Shown: positions 32,649-41,774 of the stretch, piece by piece | Numbering within the stretch: the stretch's first letter is position 1 | How the letters are laid out: every line of letters begins with the position of its first letter | Source: Gammaproteobacteria bacterium | GTDB lineage: Bacteria; Pseudomonadota; Gammaproteobacteria; Steroidobacterales; Foliamicaceae | Direction of reading: 5' to 3' | NCBI GenBank assembly: GCA_011523505.1 | Contig: WTGP01000042.1 | Span: 61,087 to 125,086 of the forward strand | Length of the DNA stretch: 64,000 bases | Translations under genes and position numbers: made by a program | The notes under the pieces: model-generated | Databases searched by the model: none | Told to the model about the DNA's origin: nothing | The model's input: the letters and a program-made list of their open reading frames with translations, nothing else

Positions 32649-32779
32649 TTCTCGGACTTCCGGTGGAGAGTTTCGTGGTGCAGATCGTGCTGCCGGCGAT
32701 CGTGATCGCGGCAATGTTTGTGGCAAGCTACCGGGGCAGGGGACGCGGCGGAGACCGCGCCAAGGGAGACAGCAAATGA
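32645..32779 (+). CDS. 44-residue single-TM microprotein coupled to the symporter
   Basis: 44 residues: a hydrophobic segment (about 9-27, SFVVQIVLPAIVIAAMFVAS) followed by a strongly basic tail ([16 protein letters not shown]), which predicts the C-terminus in the cytoplasm. ATGA overlaps occur at both ends, with the symporter upstream and the cyclase-family gene downstream, so translation is probably coupled. I do not recognise a family. Small accessory subunits are known for some sodium symporters (for example the YhdT/PanF pair), so a role in stabilising the transporter is plausible but inferred. Confidence 0.65.
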   Translation: MILGLPVESFVVQIVLPAIVIAAMFVASYRGRGRGGDRAKGDSK

Positions 32780-33867
32780 CTTCGATTTATCGCACAACGG
32801 GCGCCTGTGTTGCGCTGCTCACCCTGATCTGGGCTTGCGAAGCGCCGCAGGGTGAAGTGGAGGAGGCGGCCGATCCGCGGGCCGCGGTCTGGGCGCAGTC
32901 CGTCGAGTTGACGCCGGCCGGTCCCTGGGCGGAAGGCGACCAGCGCGGCAACGGCAATACCCAGGGTCCGGGCACCTGGATGCGCTGCGCCTTCCACATG
33001 GGCAAACCCGGCGCCAAAGTCTATGAACTGTCGCACCCGCGCTCGATGTCCATGCCGCAGTCTCCGTTCTCGCCTCCGCTCGAATACGTTTACCGCCCCA
33101 CCGTGGGCATTCCCTATACCTCCCACGCCTTCAACGGCGAGCACCTGACCGGCGGCGAGCCGGGCGCGCAGGGCACCCAGATGGATGCTTTGGGACACTT
33201 CGCGTATCTTCCCGAGCCCTGGCTGGGCGAAGGCGATCTGCCCGCCGATTCGGCGATGTACTACGGGGGACACACCCAGGCGGACGTGAAGCCGACGCCC
33301 GATTCCCCCTTGCTGAAGCTCGGCATCGAGCATGCGCCGCCGCTGGTGACCAGCGCCGTGCTGCTGGACGCCCGCGCCCACATGGGCGGCGGCGATCCCC
33401 TGCAGCCGGGGCAGACGATCACCGCGGCCGATATCGACGCGATGCTTGCTGCCCAGGGCCTGGCCGAGCGCGGCATTCTTCCCGGCGACGTGGTCTATAT
33501 CTACACCGGGTGGAGCGACAACTGGAACCAGCCGCCGTACTACGCGATGGGGCCGGGCCTGGGCTACGACGCGGCACAGATGCTGGGCGAAAAAGGCGTG
33601 GTGCTGGTGGCACTGGACAATCCCTTCACCGACCCGGCCAACGACGGCCAGCTCATGGGCCAGGCGGGCCCGCCCGAGGGCACGCCCGAGGGTCTGCCCT
33701 TCGCGATCCACCACCACAATCTCACGCAGTCCGGCGTACACAACATCCAGAACGCGAACCTGGCGGAACTCGCCGCGGACCAGGTCTGGGAGTCCTGCAC
33801 GATCATCCTGCCGTTGCGCTCCGTGGGCGCCTCCGGTTCGCCCGTGCGGCCGATCGCGATCGGCTGA
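32776..33867 (+). CDS. Cyclase-family (PF04199-type) metal-dependent hydrolase, probable lipoprotein
   Basis: 363 residues. A short signal peptide ends LLTLIWAC (Cys21), a probable though imperfect lipobox. The cyclase/kynurenine-formamidase-like core includes the variant metal motif GTQMDALGH (133-141) where the classical form is HxGTHxDxPxH, plus [16 protein letters not shown] and [28 protein letters not shown]. Members hydrolyse cyclic amides or esters or arylformamides; substrate unknown. It overlaps the microprotein by four bases and ends 16 bp before recQ. Its export and neighbouring symporter fit extracytoplasmic hydrolysis followed by uptake of the product. Confidence 0.8.
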   Translation: MTSIYRTTGACVALLTLIWACEAPQGEVEEAADPRAAVWAQSVELTPAGPWAEGDQRGNGNTQGPGTWMRCAFHMGKPGAKVYELSHPRSMSMPQSPFSPPLEYVYRPTVGIPYTSHAFNGEHLTGGEPGAQGTQMDALGHFAYLPEPWLGEGDLPADSAMYYGGHTQADVKPTPDSPLLKLGIEHAPPLVTSAVLLDARAHMGGGDPLQPGQTITAADIDAMLAAQGLAERGILPGDVVYIYTGWSDNWNQPPYYAMGPGLGYDAAQMLGEKGVVLVALDNPFTDPANDGQLMGQAGPPEGTPEGLPFAIHHHNLTQSGVHNIQNANLAELAADQVWESCTIILPLRSVGASGSPVRPIAIG

Positions 33868-33883
33868 GTGGCCCTCCGGTGCC

Positions 33884-35749
33884 GTGGTAAATCCATTGGA
33901 CACGGCACTGGACCCAGCCCGCAGGCTTCTCCGCACGGTATTCGGGTATCCGGCCTTTCGGCCGGACCAGGAGGAGATCATCCGCGCGGTCCTGCGCGGG
34001 CGCGACGCGCTCGTGCTGATGCCCACCGGCGGCGGCAAATCGCTCTGCTACCAGATACCGGCGATGCTGCGCCCCGGAACCGGCCTGGTGATTTCGCCGT
34101 TGATCGCGCTGATGCAGGACCAGGTTTCCGCGCTGCGCCAGCATGGCGTCGCGGCAGCTTTTCTGAACTCCAGCCTTCCCTATGAAGAGCAGCAGCGCAT
34201 CATGGCGGCGCTGCGCAGAGGCGAGCTGGACCTGCTGTACCTGGCGCCGGAAAGGTTGCTGCACGAGGACGGCGGGACACTGGCTTTATTGCGCCGAATC
34301 GAAATCTCGCTGATCGCCATCGACGAGGCTCATTGCGTATCGCAGTGGGGGCACGACTTCCGCCAGGACTACCTCGGGCTGGACGTGCTCGCGGACCACT
34401 TTCCGGGGACGCCCCGCCTGGCGCTGACGGCAACGGCGGACGAGGCCACGCGCGAGGAGATCGTTACGCGCCTGAAGTTGACCGGCGCCGAACGGTTCAT
34501 CAGCGGCTTCGACCGGCCGAATATCCGATACACGGTGCGCATGAAGAACGGCCCCGGCGCCGACCTGCTGGCCTTTCTGCGCGAACGCCAGGGCCAGGCG
34601 GGCATCGTCTATTGCCTGTCGCGGCGCAAGGTCGAAACCACGGCCGAGCGGCTCCGGCAGGCGGGGTTCGACGCCCTGCCGTACCATGCGGGCCTGTCCG
34701 CCCAGGCGCGGCGGCGCTGCCAGGCGCGGTTTCAGCGATCCGACGGCGTGATCGTCGTGGCCACCATCGCCTTCGGAATGGGGATCGACAAGCCCGACGT
34801 GCGCTTCGTGGCGCACTGCGACCTGCCCAAGAGCGTCGAGGCCTATTACCAGGAAACCGGGCGGGCCGGACGCGACGGCGAGCCGGCCGAGGCCTGGATG
34901 ACCTACGGCCTGCAGGACGTCGTTCGGCTGCGGCGGATGGTCGACGAGTCGGAGGCCGAGGAGGACCACAAGCGGGTGCAGCGAACGCGCCTGCAGTCCC
35001 TGGTCGCCTGGTGCGAGATCACCCGCTGCCGGCGCGCCGCGCTGCTGGCCTACTTCGGCGAGGACTACCCGGGTCCCTGCGGCAACTGCGACAATTGCCT
35101 GAATCCGCCCAGGACCTTCGACGGCACCGAGGAAGCGCAGAAATTCCTCTCCTGCGCGGTGCGCGCCCGCCAGCGCTTTGGCGCCGCCCACCTGATCGAC
35201 GTGCTGCGCGGCAAGGAAACCGACAAGGTCCTCAGGCATCGACACCAGAACCTCTCCACCTTCGGCATCGGCGCCGATCTCTCGGCGCGTCAATGGCACG
35301 CAGTGGCCCGGCAGGTGGTGGCCCTGGGTTTTGCGCGCGTGGACGCCGAACGCCATGGAGCCCTGGTACTCACTCCCCGGGCGCGGCCGCTTTTGCGCGG
35401 CGAGCAATCCGTCGAGTTGCGCGAGGAAGTGCGCCTGGCCCGGCCGAGGCCTGCCCGCAAGGAGCGTCCGGCGGCCTGGGAAATCCCGGCTGAAGACGAG
35501 CCGCTGTGGCAGGCGCTCAGGGCCTGCCGGACGGCGCTGGCCGACGAGGCGGGGGTACCGCCGTACGTGATCTTTCACGACGCCACGCTCAAGGAGTTCG
35601 TGCGCACTCGCCCACAGAGCCGCGGGGCCATGCTTGAATTGCATGGTGTGGGGCAGGCCAAGTTCGAGCGGTATGGGAGCGCGTTTCTCGACGTTATCGC
35701 CGGCGCCCCTCGACCCGAGGAAGATCTCCAGTCCGGTCAGCACCCCTGA
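33884..35749 (+). CDS. recQ: ATP-dependent DNA helicase RecQ
   Basis: 621 residues, close to E. coli RecQ. It is a 3'-to-5' SF2 helicase for recombination and repair. In order: Walker [23 protein letters not shown] box [32 protein letters not shown], the helicase C domain ([18 protein letters not shown] ... [23 protein letters not shown]), zinc-binding [24 protein letters not shown], the RQC winged helix, and a C-terminal HRDC domain ([19 protein letters not shown], from about residue 540). GTG at 33884 is used; TTG at 33896 is an alternative. Likely co-transcribed from the gene upstream. Confidence 0.95.
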   Translation: MVNPLDTALDPARRLLRTVFGYPAFRPDQEEIIRAVLRGRDALVLMPTGGGKSLCYQIPAMLRPGTGLVISPLIALMQDQVSALRQHGVAAAFLNSSLPYEEQQRIMAALRRGELDLLYLAPERLLHEDGGTLALLRRIEISLIAIDEAHCVSQWGHDFRQDYLGLDVLADHFPGTPRLALTATADEATREEIVTRLKLTGAERFISGFDRPNIRYTVRMKNGPGADLLAFLRERQGQAGIVYCLSRRKVETTAERLRQAGFDALPYHAGLSAQARRRCQARFQRSDGVIVVATIAFGMGIDKPDVRFVAHCDLPKSVEAYYQETGRAGRDGEPAEAWMTYGLQDVVRLRRMVDESEAEEDHKRVQRTRLQSLVAWCEITRCRRAALLAYFGEDYPGPCGNCDNCLNPPRTFDGTEEAQKFLSCAVRARQRFGAAHLIDVLRGKETDKVLRHRHQNLSTFGIGADLSARQWHAVARQVVALGFARVDAERHGALVLTPRARPLLRGEQSVELREEVRLARPRPARKERPAAWEIPAEDEPLWQALRACRTALADEAGVPPYVIFHDATLKEFVRTRPQSRGAMLELHGVGQAKFERYGSAFLDVIAGAPRPEEDLQSGQHP

Positions 35750-35846
35750 GAGACGCCGCGGGCGCGTGCGCGCATCAGGAAATCGTAAGGTTGTCTAGGC
35801 TGGACTGCGTTATGCTTTGAGCAGGTTTCCTGCAGAGAAGACGGAC

Positions 35847-38093
35847 ATGGAACGATTGCAGATTGGCAGTAGAGCGATGCGTCCCACAAGGCTCGCGCGG
35901 CGCCTGTCGTGGATGGCATGCGCGAGTCTCGTGGCCGTATTGGTGGTTCTTGCGCCTCAATCTCCACAGGCGGCTCCGGTAAAGACCGCGCATACGCAGG
36001 TCGAATTGCTGGCCGACGTTTCCAGCGTGCAAGCCGGCCAGCCTTTTACGATTGGTTTGAGCCTCACTCCCGACCCGGGTTGGCACACTTACTGGATCAA
36101 TCCGGGCGATGCCGGCAAACCGGCCGAACTCCGATGGGACGCGCCGGAGGGCCTGGAGTTTGGAGAACTTGCGTTTCCGGCGCCGGGCTTCGTTCCGTTC
36201 ATGGGGATGATGAGCTACGGCTACAACGAGCCCACGCTTCTGCTCGTGGACGTCGCCCAGACGGTGCCCGTTGCCGGCGACATGCTGGTCATCAACGCCC
36301 GCGCCTCCTGGCTGGTATGCGATGACAAGCTCTGCATTCCGGAGCGGGCGAACCTGTCGCTTGAAATTCCGGTGGCGGGCGGCGGATCGGCAGTCACGGA
36401 CGTTGAAGACTGGCGTGTCGCGGCCTTTGCCGACGCGCGGGCCCTGGTGCCGCAGCCTGTCGAGTGGCAGGCGGCGTTCCGTGAAAGTGATGGCGAAGTC
36501 GTGTTTGAGCTGACGACGCCACTTTCGCTCGAGGATGCCGCGAGTCTTTACCTGTTTCCCGAGGCGGAGGGCATGATCGACCATACGGCCTCCCAGCAGA
36601 TTGACGTATGGTCCGATCGAATCCGCGTGGCGGTCCCCCCCGGCCGCAGGGTGGCCCGCTACGAGGACACCGGCCTGGTTTTGTCGATGGCGATGGACGG
36701 CGCGCCCCGTCAGGCGTTCAGTCTTTCGGCGCAACGTTCCGACGGTCCCGGCGAGGACGGTACCGATGCTCTGACCAGCCTGGTCGTGGCCCCGGGTGGG
36801 GGCGCGGGCGGCGGAGGGTATGCCGCGGGCGGCGGTTCGTCTGCCGCGTCAGGTCCGGGCGGGAGCCTGGGCGGCGGCGGTTTTTCCGGAGCGGCGTTCT
36901 GGCAGGCGGTGGCTTTCGCGATCCTGGGAGGTCTGATACTCAACCTCATGCCTTGCGTCCTGCCGATTCTCAGCCTCAAGGCTCTCGGCGTGGCGCAGAT
37001 GGCCGGCGAGAGACCGGAAGTTGCGCGCAACTCCGGATTGCAGTATCTGGCCGGGGTGCTGGTGAGTTTTCTGGTGTTTGCGGCGTTGATCATTGCGCTG
37101 CGTCAGGCCGGCGAAGTCGTCGGCTGGGCTTTTCACATGCAAAACCCGCTGATTGTGGCGGTCCTGGCGCTGCTCATGGTGGCCGTCGGCCTGAATCTGC
37201 TCGGGGTGTTTGAAATCAATCTCGGCGCGGGGGCCCTGGGCGGCAAGGCTACCCAGGGCAAGGCCGGTGAATTCTTCACCGGTGTACTGGCGGTCCTGGT
37301 TGCCACGCCGTGCACCGCACCCTTCATGGCGCCCGCGCTCGGATACGCGATCCTGCAGCCGCCCGGCGTTACCGTAGGCGTCTTCCTGGCGCTGGGAGTG
37401 GGATTTGCGCTTCCGTATTGCGTCGTTGCGTTCCTGCCGAACGCCCGGCGGCTACTGCCGCGCCCGGGCGCCTGGATGGTGAGTTTCCGCCAGGCGCTGG
37501 CGTTTCCCATGCTGGGCACCGCCATCTGGCTTTACTGGGTGCTTGGCAACCAGGCGGGCGTCAACGCCCTTACCCTGGGGCTGATATCCGCCGTGGCGCT
37601 GGGACTGGGGGCCTTCGGCTGGAGGCGCATGACGGGCGAAAGGGTCTCGCGCCCGTGGCGCACCGCCAGCGTCGCCGGGCTGCTCGTGGTGCTGTTGAGC
37701 CTGTGGGCCGTGCCGCGCATAGCCGTGGCGCCCGGCGGAGCAATTCCCGTGGCCGGCGAGATCGCCTATTCCGAAGTTGCCCTCGGCGAACTGCGCGCCG
37801 AACAAAAGCCGGTGTTCGCCTATTTCACGGCGGACTGGTGCATTACCTGCAAGGTGAACGAGAACGTCGCGCTCAAGAGCGACGCGGTGCAGGACTTCTT
37901 TTCCGGCGAGGGGATTCAGGTGATGGTGGGCGACTGGACCAACGAGGATCCCGAGATCACCGAGATCCTCCAGCGTCACGGACGGGCGGGCGTTCCGCTC
38001 TACCTGTATTTCAAGCCGGGATCCACCGAAGCCCTGGTATTGCCACAGCTTCTTACGCCGGACATGGTGATCGAAGCGATCGAAAACGCCTGA
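35847..38093 (+). CDS. DsbD/ScsB-type thiol:disulfide reductase
   Basis: 748 residues. It carries electrons from cytoplasmic thioredoxin across the inner membrane to periplasmic thiol partners. After a signal peptide (cleavage near APQSPQAAP), a DsbD-N-like beta domain contains the pair Cys158-x4-Cys163 (WLVCDDKLCIPE). A glycine-rich linker follows, then eight TM helices with LNLMPCVLPILSLK and VATPCTAPFMAPALG cysteines. A C-terminal periplasmic thioredoxin-like domain has WCITC (Cys665, Cys668). The layout is nearer ScsB and related long DsbD forms than E. coli DsbD, so no symbol is given. The ATG at 35847 with AGAGAAG upstream is chosen. The TlpA-like lipoprotein downstream is a possible redox partner. 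Confidence 0.9.
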   Translation: MERLQIGSRAMRPTRLARRLSWMACASLVAVLVVLAPQSPQAAPVKTAHTQVELLADVSSVQAGQPFTIGLSLTPDPGWHTYWINPGDAGKPAELRWDAPEGLEFGELAFPAPGFVPFMGMMSYGYNEPTLLLVDVAQTVPVAGDMLVINARASWLVCDDKLCIPERANLSLEIPVAGGGSAVTDVEDWRVAAFADARALVPQPVEWQAAFRESDGEVVFELTTPLSLEDAASLYLFPEAEGMIDHTASQQIDVWSDRIRVAVPPGRRVARYEDTGLVLSMAMDGAPRQAFSLSAQRSDGPGEDGTDALTSLVVAPGGGAGGGGYAAGGGSSAASGPGGSLGGGGFSGAAFWQAVAFAILGGLILNLMPCVLPILSLKALGVAQMAGERPEVARNSGLQYLAGVLVSFLVFAALIIALRQAGEVVGWAFHMQNPLIVAVLALLMVAVGLNLLGVFEINLGAGALGGKATQGKAGEFFTGVLAVLVATPCTAPFMAPALGYAILQPPGVTVGVFLALGVGFALPYCVVAFLPNARRLLPRPGAWMVSFRQALAFPMLGTAIWLYWVLGNQAGVNALTLGLISAVALGLGAFGWRRMTGERVSRPWRTASVAGLLVVLLSLWAVPRIAVAPGGAIPVAGEIAYSEVALGELRAEQKPVFAYFTADWCITCKVNENVALKSDAVQDFFSGEGIQVMVGDWTNEDPEITEILQRHGRAGVPLYLYFKPGSTEALVLPQLLTPDMVIEAIENA

Positions 38094-38096
38094 TCC

Positions 38097-38119
38097 CCCC
38101 AGCCGCGCCGCGGCCGGGG
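38097..38119. terminator. GC hairpin between convergent genes, possible bidirectional terminator
   Basis: CCCC-A-GCCGCG faces CGCGGC-C-GGGG, a GC stem with one mismatch and a small loop, filling nearly the whole 27-bp gap between two convergent genes. There is no clear T-run on either side, so the terminator reading is tentative. Confidence 0.3.
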
Positions 38120-38120
38120 T

Positions 38121-39398
38121 CTAGCCCTCGTCGCCCGGGCTTGCGAAGCGCTCCTCAAGCGCTTCGTCGAGCTTGTGTCCACGCAGGTTCTTGGCCACGA
38201 TTTCGCCAGAGGCGGCGTCCACCAGGAAGTTCGCCGGAACGCCGGTGACCCCGTAGGCCTTTGTGGCGGGATGATCCATGCCCATTCCGGCATTGATCCA
38301 GGGCAGGTCCTCTTCCTCGGAAGCCTCCACCCAGTCCTCGCGTTCATCGTCCACCGTGAACGAGAAGATCTCGAATCCGCTGGGGCCGTGTTCGGTATAG
38401 GCCTGCTTCATGTGCGGGATCTCCGCACGGCAGGGACCGCACCAGGAAGCCCAGAACTCCACCAGGACCACGTCCTTGCCTTCACGCGCTCCGGATACGC
38501 TGACGATCTCTCCATCCAGCGTTTCGGCTTCGAAGTCCTCGATCTGGCTGCCCACTGCGAATGTATCGGCTCTCGCCCGGTTCGCGGCATACGCCTCTTC
38601 GGAAGCAAGGTTCTCGATCACCCACAGATCGTCCGGCATGATCTCGGCCAGTCTCCGGACCGCATCCGTGATCCAGGGGCCCCTCAGCCAGGTGGATTGA
38701 ATGGTGAGCTTGCGCGCCAGCGGATCTTCGTGGGCCAGGGCCACCTGTTGACGGCCCTGGTTCTCGAGTTGCAGCATGCCGTTGAAGATCTCGCTGGATT
38801 TGTCCACTCGCGCGCGGCGCTCGTCCTCGGTCTCGCCTTCCACGGATTTCACCGTTCGGTTGTACGCTTCCATTTGCTCCAGGTATTCCGGGGAAAGGCG
38901 CCAGGAATTGACCACGATGTCGTTGTAATGCCCGCCTTCCACGATGAACTTGGCGCGGCCGTCCATCGTCAGCTTCAGGTCGCCCGGTTCCAGCACGAAG
39001 GACTGGCCCTTGACCGGCGCCATACGCATTCCGCCGTCCCTCGTGGCGTTCAGGACGTAGAAGAACACGTTGCGAGGCGTTTCCACCGTTCCTTCAAGGA
39101 ATACCTTGCCGTCCACCACCGGCGCTTCGGCAACGACATTCAGTCCGTCCCGGAGGCTTGATTCGGAATTACCGGCGCCCGACATCGAGGTTGCGGCCGT
39201 CATGCCCCCGGCCCCGGCCGCGTCCTCCTTGGGCAGTGGCGTCCAGACGACGAATTCACCATTCTCGTAAACGGCCGAGAGGTCGCCGGTGATCGTATAG
39301 CGGTTCGATTCGATGTCGCCGAGGGCGTCGTCGCCCGTTTCCGCGCAGGCGGCAAGAGCGAGTGCGGTCAATGCGGGAATCAGGCAGCGGTAGTTCAT
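38121..39398 (-). CDS. TlpA-like thioredoxin lipoprotein (DUF4369-like N-terminus)
   Basis: 425 residues. The lipobox ALALAAC puts Cys18 at the mature N-terminus. The N-terminal half resembles DUF4369-type domains (YTITGDLSAVYENGEFVVW ... GKVFLEGTVETPRNVFFYVLNA ... FVLEPGDLKLTMDGRAKFIVEGG). The C-terminal half is a TlpA/ResA thioredoxin fold (FWASWCGPCRAEIPHMKQAYTEHG, Cys320 and Cys323; GVTGVPANFLVDAASGEI with the cis-proline). This predicts a membrane-anchored periplasmic thiol oxidoreductase. The ATG at 39398 is used. It converges with the DsbD-like gene, which could reduce it. A 9-bp inverted repeat abuts its start codon (39399-39447). Confidence 0.87.
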   Translation of the reverse strand: MNYRCLIPALTALALAACAETGDDALGDIESNRYTITGDLSAVYENGEFVVWTPLPKEDAAGAGGMTAATSMSGAGNSESSLRDGLNVVAEAPVVDGKVFLEGTVETPRNVFFYVLNATRDGGMRMAPVKGQSFVLEPGDLKLTMDGRAKFIVEGGHYNDIVVNSWRLSPEYLEQMEAYNRTVKSVEGETEDERRARVDKSSEIFNGMLQLENQGRQQVALAHEDPLARKLTIQSTWLRGPWITDAVRRLAEIMPDDLWVIENLASEEAYAANRARADTFAVGSQIEDFEAETLDGEIVSVSGAREGKDVVLVEFWASWCGPCRAEIPHMKQAYTEHGPSGFEIFSFTVDDEREDWVEASEEEDLPWINAGMGMDHPATKAYGVTGVPANFLVDAASGEIVAKNLRGHKLDEALEERFASPGDEG

Positions 39399-39447
39399 GT
39401 TCGCGGTTTCCTTCGGTCGTGGGCGCGAGCCCAATCTTACCGCGAAC
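39399..39447 (-). promoter_or_regulatory. Inverted repeat in the leader of the TlpA-like gene
   Basis: GTTCGCGGT (39399-39407) and ACCGCGAAC (39439-39447) are perfect complements flanking 31 bases. The interval includes a second hairpin, GGGC-GCGA-GCCC (39421-39432). On the minus-strand transcript the inner arm ends directly at the ATG, and the probable Shine-Dalgarno (GAAGGAA) lies in the loop. It could be a translational control hairpin or an operator; only the repeat itself is certain. Confidence 0.4.
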
Positions 39448-39464
39448 AAGGCCATGTCCCGGGG

Positions 39465-40349
39465 CTACATGAAGTTTGCGCGGTACCAGTCGTTGACGTC
39501 GTCGCCGGTGGTGAACCACACGCCTTCGTGCTTCGCCATGTAGCGGAACGCGCGCGCGAGGTGCTTGAACTTGTTCGGCTGGCCCACCCAGAAGGTGTGC
39601 AGGCAGATGGGCATGCAGCGGGCGTTGGTCGCGCCTTCCTCGTAGAGCACGTCGAACTGGTCGATGATCATGTCGCCGAAGGCCTCGGAGGACACGCCCA
39701 CGTTGCCGAACGCCGGAATATCGTTCAATTCCACCGTGTAGGGCACGGCGATCAGGTTGTTCTTCGGCGTGTTGAAGCGGAAAGGGTGATCGTCGGCCGT
39801 GTAGTCGCACAGGTACTCCACCCCGAACTCCTCCAGCAGGCGCGGCGTGTTGTCCGTGTGGGTCAAAAACGGACTGAGCCAGCCCTTGGTGGGCCGCCCG
39901 ATCGTTTCCTCCATGGACGTCAGCACCGCACTCAGGATCTCCCGTTCGCGGTCCTCGTCGATATTGCTGATGAAGTTGGCGGGCGCGTTGTTGACGCCGT
40001 GCCCGATCCAGGCCCAGTTGCGTGCCATGCCTTCTTCGAGGATGCGCGGATACTCGCGGATGATTTCGGAGTTCAGGCACACGGTCGCGCGGGCATCGCA
40101 CTCGTCGAGCAGGTCGGCCATGCGCCACAGTCCGACGCGGTTGCCGTAGTCCCGCCAGCCGTAATTCAGCGGGTCGGGATTGAATTGCTGGGTGCCCGGG
40201 ACCAGCGCGGTGCCGGGGATGTCGGCCGGGAAATGCTCGATGTTCAGGTAAGGCATGACCGCTACGCGGGCCCCGTCGGGCAGCGTGAACGGCTCGCGGT
40301 CGATGATAGGCACGAAGTCGTAATGCCTGGATTGAGTCAGATTCGACAT
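39465..40349 (-). CDS. Polysaccharide-deacetylase-family (PuuE-like) hydrolase
   Basis: 294 residues. The sequence follows the carbohydrate-esterase-4/PuuE-like barrel: VAVMPYLNIEHFP near the N-terminus where NodB proteins have a metal motif, LLDECDARATVCLNSEIIREYPRILEEGMARNWAWIGHGVNN, GWLSPFLTHTDNTPRLLEEFGVEYLCDY and the C-terminal MPICLHTFWVGQP. PuuE-type members open cyclic ureides (allantoinase activity) rather than deacetylate sugars; the neighbouring amidohydrolase makes an amide-type substrate plausible. The ATG at 40349 has AAAGGAG seven bases upstream. No signal peptide, so it is probably cytoplasmic. Confidence 0.78.
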   Translation of the reverse strand: MSNLTQSRHYDFVPIIDREPFTLPDGARVAVMPYLNIEHFPADIPGTALVPGTQQFNPDPLNYGWRDYGNRVGLWRMADLLDECDARATVCLNSEIIREYPRILEEGMARNWAWIGHGVNNAPANFISNIDEDREREILSAVLTSMEETIGRPTKGWLSPFLTHTDNTPRLLEEFGVEYLCDYTADDHPFRFNTPKNNLIAVPYTVELNDIPAFGNVGVSSEAFGDMIIDQFDVLYEEGATNARCMPICLHTFWVGQPNKFKHLARAFRYMAKHEGVWFTTGDDVNDWYRANFM

Positions 40350-40393
40350 GGAGGTCTCCTTTCTTGAATTTCGGTCTTGAGCGATTGGGTGCG

Positions 40394-41023
40394 CTACAGA
40401 CCCTGGAGGTATTCGAGAGCTTCCGCCTTGGACACCACGTCGCCGTACTTGGCGTGGATGTCGAAAAGGTTGGCTTCGTGCGGCCCGTCGTGCCGGTCGC
40501 CGACGCATTCGCGGACCACGATCGGCCGGTAGCCGTGCTGTACGGCGTCAACCGCGGAGGCGCGGATGCAGCCCGAGGTGGTGCAGCCCAGAATGATGAG
40601 CGTATCCGCGCCCCTGGCGGCCAGGATCGACGAAAGGCTGGTGCCGAAGAAACAGCTTGCGTAGTTCTTGGTCAGGACCGTTTCTCCCTCGGGCGGGGCG
40701 ACCTCGTCGCAGAACTCGGCGTACAGGTTGCCGGGCACCAGGTCCTTGAGCACCGGCGCCTTGAGCGTCCAGACGCCTCCGTCCTCGTAATTGGTCGGGT
40801 TGTAGAGCACCCGGGTATGAATTACCGGCACGCCCTTCGCACGGGCCGCCTCGATGACGTCCGGCACCTCATTCAGGCAAGCCACGACGCCCGGCGCATA
40901 CAGCGGCGAACCTTCGGTCGTATAGCCCTTGAGCAGGTCGATAACGATAACGACCGGTGTCTTGCCGAAGCCGAGACGATTGTCCCAGACGCCGGCGTAG
41001 TTTTTGTCGGCAGCTTGCGCCAT
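40394..41023 (-). CDS. Isochorismatase-superfamily amidohydrolase (N-carbamoylsarcosine amidase/maleamate amidase-like)
   Basis: 209 residues. The catalytic triad of cysteine hydrolases in this fold is present: Asp29 in VVIVIDLLKGYT, Lys119 in VLTKNYASCFFGT, and Cys152 in GCTTSGCIRASAVDAVQHGYR. The C-terminal ECVGDRHDGPHEANLFDIHAKYGDVVS resembles N-carbamoylsarcosine amidase and NicF maleamate amidohydrolase more than isochorismatase. It probably releases ammonia from a small amide; the exact substrate is not shown. The ATG at 41023 has GAGGGGGAAAG upstream. The PuuE-like gene follows 44 bp downstream on the same strand, a likely two-step pathway. Confidence 0.82.
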   Translation of the reverse strand: MAQAADKNYAGVWDNRLGFGKTPVVIVIDLLKGYTTEGSPLYAPGVVACLNEVPDVIEAARAKGVPVIHTRVLYNPTNYEDGGVWTLKAPVLKDLVPGNLYAEFCDEVAPPEGETVLTKNYASCFFGTSLSSILAARGADTLIILGCTTSGCIRASAVDAVQHGYRPIVVRECVGDRHDGPHEANLFDIHAKYGDVVSKAEALEYLQGL

Positions 41024-41190
41024 GATGCTTTCCCCCTCGTTTTGCAGCTTGCAATTCGATTCCCGGTTGCCGTAGCGCCGGAATCCCTGCGGTCGCATCG
41101 GACCAGGCTGCCGCGGCAAGGCCGAATAGTATCACCCGTATTGCGCGCGCGGCGCGGCGCGCGGCGTGTTTCGTGACTAACCGGTCCCCG

Positions 41191-41691
41191 TCACAGGACT
41201 TCCTCCAGCAGGCCCGTCCTCACGTTGTAGACGAAGCCGCGAATCCTGTCCCTTACGGGGATGAACGGGCATGCCTGGATGCGGCGAATCGACCGGCGCA
41301 CGTTTTCCTCAAGGTGCGAAAAAGACTCCAGCGGGAACGAGGGCCGAAGACCGGTGTCCGCTTCGATCTCGTCTTTCAGGTCGTCATCGCGGAAAGTCAG
41401 CATTCCGCACTCGGTGTGCTGGACGAGAATGATCTCCTCGGTGCCCAGCAGGCGCTGCGAAATCAACAGCGAGCGGAGCACGTCATCGGTCACGACGCCT
41501 CCGGCGTTGCGGATCACGTGCGCGTCGCCCTCGGAAAGCCCGAGCAGCCTTCCGGTCTCGATGCGGGCATCCATGCAGGCCACGACCGCGGCCTTGTACC
41601 GAGGGTGGGCCGGCGCGTCGGCCTTGTCGAAGTTCCCGGCATGGCGCCTGTTGTTTTCGAGGCAGAAGTCGGCAAATGTCTTGGCGCCCAT
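41191..41691 (-). CDS. Beta-class carbonic anhydrase
   Basis: 166 residues. Beta-carbonic anhydrases interconvert CO2 and bicarbonate with a zinc held by two Cys and one His. Here the zinc ligands are Cys39 (VACMDAR), His92 and Cys95 (VQHTECGML), and the Asp41-Arg43 dyad and HVIRNAGGVVTDDVLRSL are intact. The protein is short (166 against about 200-220), in line with compact bacterial subtypes. The amidohydrolase gene lies 167 bp downstream on the same strand. Confidence 0.9.
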   Translation of the reverse strand: MGAKTFADFCLENNRRHAGNFDKADAPAHPRYKAAVVACMDARIETGRLLGLSEGDAHVIRNAGGVVTDDVLRSLLISQRLLGTEEIILVQHTECGMLTFRDDDLKDEIEADTGLRPSFPLESFSHLEENVRRSIRRIQACPFIPVRDRIRGFVYNVRTGLLEEVL

Positions 41692-41774
41692 GCTGGATCT
41701 TGCTCAATGGGGTTGCAGGTAGTCGCGGGCGGCAGTTTACCGCATCGGAATGCCGTCGCTGTTTGTGCTTCCTC

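Noticed and set aside
35791..35816. sigma70 promoter (TTGTCT / TATGCT) before the DsbD-like gene
   Set aside because: The spacer is only 14 bp, too short for a functional promoter with these boxes.
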